This document shows positions 5,371-6,307 of a stretch of 6,307 nucleotides of DNA, piece by piece (the first letter of the stretch is position 1; each line of letters starts with the position of its first letter). Source of the DNA: Bacteroidota bacterium (GTDB taxonomy: Bacteria > Bacteroidota > Rhodothermia > Rhodothermales > UBA10348); contig SMXK01000188.1 in assembly GCA_004356265.1 (NCBI GenBank), positions 1 to 6,307 of the forward strand, in the 5' to 3' direction. A program made the position numbers and the translations under genes. The notes below the pieces were generated by a model. The model ran no database searches, had not been told where the DNA came from, and saw nothing but the letters and a program-made list of their open reading frames with translations.

Positions 5371-6168
5371 ATGCGAGACAACGTAACATTCTTCGAATTT
5401 GGCAAAACTCACAATGATGTCGCCCTTGATGTGATCAGGGTTTTTGTCGGCATTGCCCTGTTTATCAGGGGTGTTTTGTTCATATCGGATTCAGGGGTGA
5501 TCATGGAGATTATCGCTGTCGGCGAAATTGATTATTTTCTACCGTCTCTCGTGTTTTATGTCGCCATCTTGACGCACATCATGGGAGGCATATTGATGGC
5601 GCTTGGCCTGCTGACAAGGATTGCTGCTCTCATTCAAATTCCCGTGCTACTGGGTGCCGTGGTAATTGCGCTCCTGCAGGGCGGACTTTTTCTACCAACG
5701 CAATCCCTTGAATTGTCGGCCCTCGTGCTCGTCCTGTTGGTGGTATTCCTCGTATGCGGATCGGGAAAATATTCGCTGAACTACCTGATTTTTACTCCGG
5801 GACATGCAAAAGCTGCAGAATTACGTGACCTTCAGCATGGAAAAGAGAGTCGCGAGGAAATCGCCACGTGGGCTCTTGCCCGCCGTCGAGCTCGTGAAGA
5901 AGCGGGGGATGAATCAGGTACCGGAATACGAATTTTGAGCCTCGCGCAATTCCATGATCGGAATGTAAAGCGGGTGATTCGAGTTCTGCAGTATACCGTA
6001 GTTGTAGGTTCGGCGATTGTCCTGCTGTATTTCGGTTTGCAAAGTATTCCATTTGAAATCACGTTAGTCGAATTAGGTACGGTAGCTGGAATACTCGTAA
6101 TCGTCCTCACACTTTTTTATCTGTTTTTCGGGTGGGCACTTCGAGAAATTGAACAGCCTGAGGAATAA
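5371..6168 (+). CDS. DoxX-family membrane protein with two extra C-terminal helices
   Basis: This 265-residue integral membrane protein has an N-terminal four-helix DoxX-like part. Helix 1 is at about 19-38 (D-V-I-R-V-F-V-G-I-A-L-F-I-R-G), and further helices lie at about 56-80 (H69-I-M-G-G-I-L-M-A-L-G-L-L-T-R), 84-103 and 112-131. The G-x-L-M-A-L-G-L-L-T-R pattern is typical of DoxX/YphA-like proteins. A charged, Arg/Glu-rich stretch (about 145-200, likely cytoplasmic) then leads to two more helices at about 203-222 and 235-257, making it longer than usual 130-180-residue members. The biochemical role of this family is poorly defined; the name comes from a subunit of an archaeal thiosulfate:quinone oxidoreductase. 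A TTG at 5329 would add 14 residues, but the ATG sits well before the first helix. No clear ribosome binding site precedes either. It is transcribed away from the oxidase genes. Confidence 0.8.
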   Translation: MRDNVTFFEFGKTHNDVALDVIRVFVGIALFIRGVLFISDSGVIMEIIAVGEIDYFLPSLVFYVAILTHIMGGILMALGLLTRIAALIQIPVLLGAVVIALLQGGLFLPTQSLELSALVLVLLVVFLVCGSGKYSLNYLIFTPGHAKAAELRDLQHGKESREEIATWALARRRAREEAGDESGTGIRILSLAQFHDRNVKRVIRVLQYTVVVGSAIVLLYFGLQSIPFEITLVELGTVAGILVIVLTLFYLFFGWALREIEQPEE

Positions 6169-6307
6169 TGGATTGGGTCTGGGTTTTATACGAAAAATAC
6201 ATCCGTAAAGAGTTGGAGCGCATCGGCGTCGACGAACCATCCGATGATCGACTTGAGTCTGAATTCGTACGCGCTTTGAGCGACACCTACGTCACCATTC
6301 TGGTTCA
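6168..6307 (+). CDS. Unrecognised protein, N-terminal fragment coupled to the DoxX gene
   Basis: The frame opens with an ATG that shares its A with the TAA stop of the DoxX gene (TAATG), preceded by TGAGGAA inside the end of that gene. This arrangement strongly suggests translational coupling. The 46 visible codons read M-D-W-V-W-V-L-Y-E-K-Y-I-R-K-E-L-E-R and then continue with a charged, probably helical segment (D-E-P-S-D-D-R-L-E-S-E-F-V-R-A-L-S-D-T-Y), with no signal peptide or membrane helix. The gene runs off the window with its frame open. I do not recognise the family. It is probably a cytoplasmic partner or operon mate of the DoxX protein. Confidence 0.7.
   Translation, partial: MDWVWVLYEKYIRKELERIGVDEPSDDRLESEFVRALSDTYVTILV

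Overview
The window is a bacterial respiratory locus of about 50% GC by eye. Most of it (roughly 1-5176, minus strand) is an aerobic terminal oxidase cluster. A divergent plus-strand pair starts at about 5371. The Lpp-type signal on the cupredoxin protein and the overall gene content fit a Gram-negative bacterium. The subunit I and II sequence style (S-P-L-L-W-Q-H-L-F-W-F-L-A-H-P-E-V-Y in CoxA, C-A-Q-L-C-G-L-A-H-Y-R-M in CoxB) recalls a branch of A-type oxidases that I associate from memory with Acidobacteriota, Rhodothermota/Balneolota, Gemmatimonadota and Verrucomicrobiota. I cannot fix the phylum without a search.

Layout on the minus strand, in transcription order: a lipoprotein with a cupredoxin-like copper site and a C-terminal carboxypeptidase-regulatory-like domain (5113-4343); a 133-nt gap with small inverted and direct repeats; coxA/ctaD, subunit I (4209-2467); coxC/ctaE, subunit III (2454-1834); a 65-nt repeat-bearing gap; a subunit IV-type protein (1768-1448); a 65-residue two-helix protein (1458-1261); an 86-residue protein with a periplasmic CxxC (1259-999); coxB/ctaC, subunit II (993-226); and the 5' end of an unrecognised membrane or exported protein (205-1, runs off the window). 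Spacings from coxA to coxB are short or overlapping except for the 65-nt gap, so one operon is likely. On the plus strand there is a DoxX-type membrane protein (5371-6168) and, overlapping its stop by one base, the start of an unrecognised gene (6168-6307, runs off).

Together the minus-strand genes should build a proton-pumping cytochrome c oxidase: subunit I (heme a, heme a3-CuB), subunit II (CuA, no fused cytochrome c), subunit III and subunit IV. The cupredoxin lipoprotein is a candidate periplasmic electron donor or copper carrier for it, and the CxxC protein a candidate assembly factor; both roles are inferred from position and motifs. The most notable point is in subunit I. All metal ligands, the D-channel Asp and the H-P-E-V-Y motif are present, but the K-channel lysine of the usual P-T-G-I-K motif is replaced by isoleucine, so the second proton route of classical A1 oxidases must differ here. 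I see no RNA genes, CRISPR arrays or mobile elements, and no gene-free stretch longer than 300 bases.
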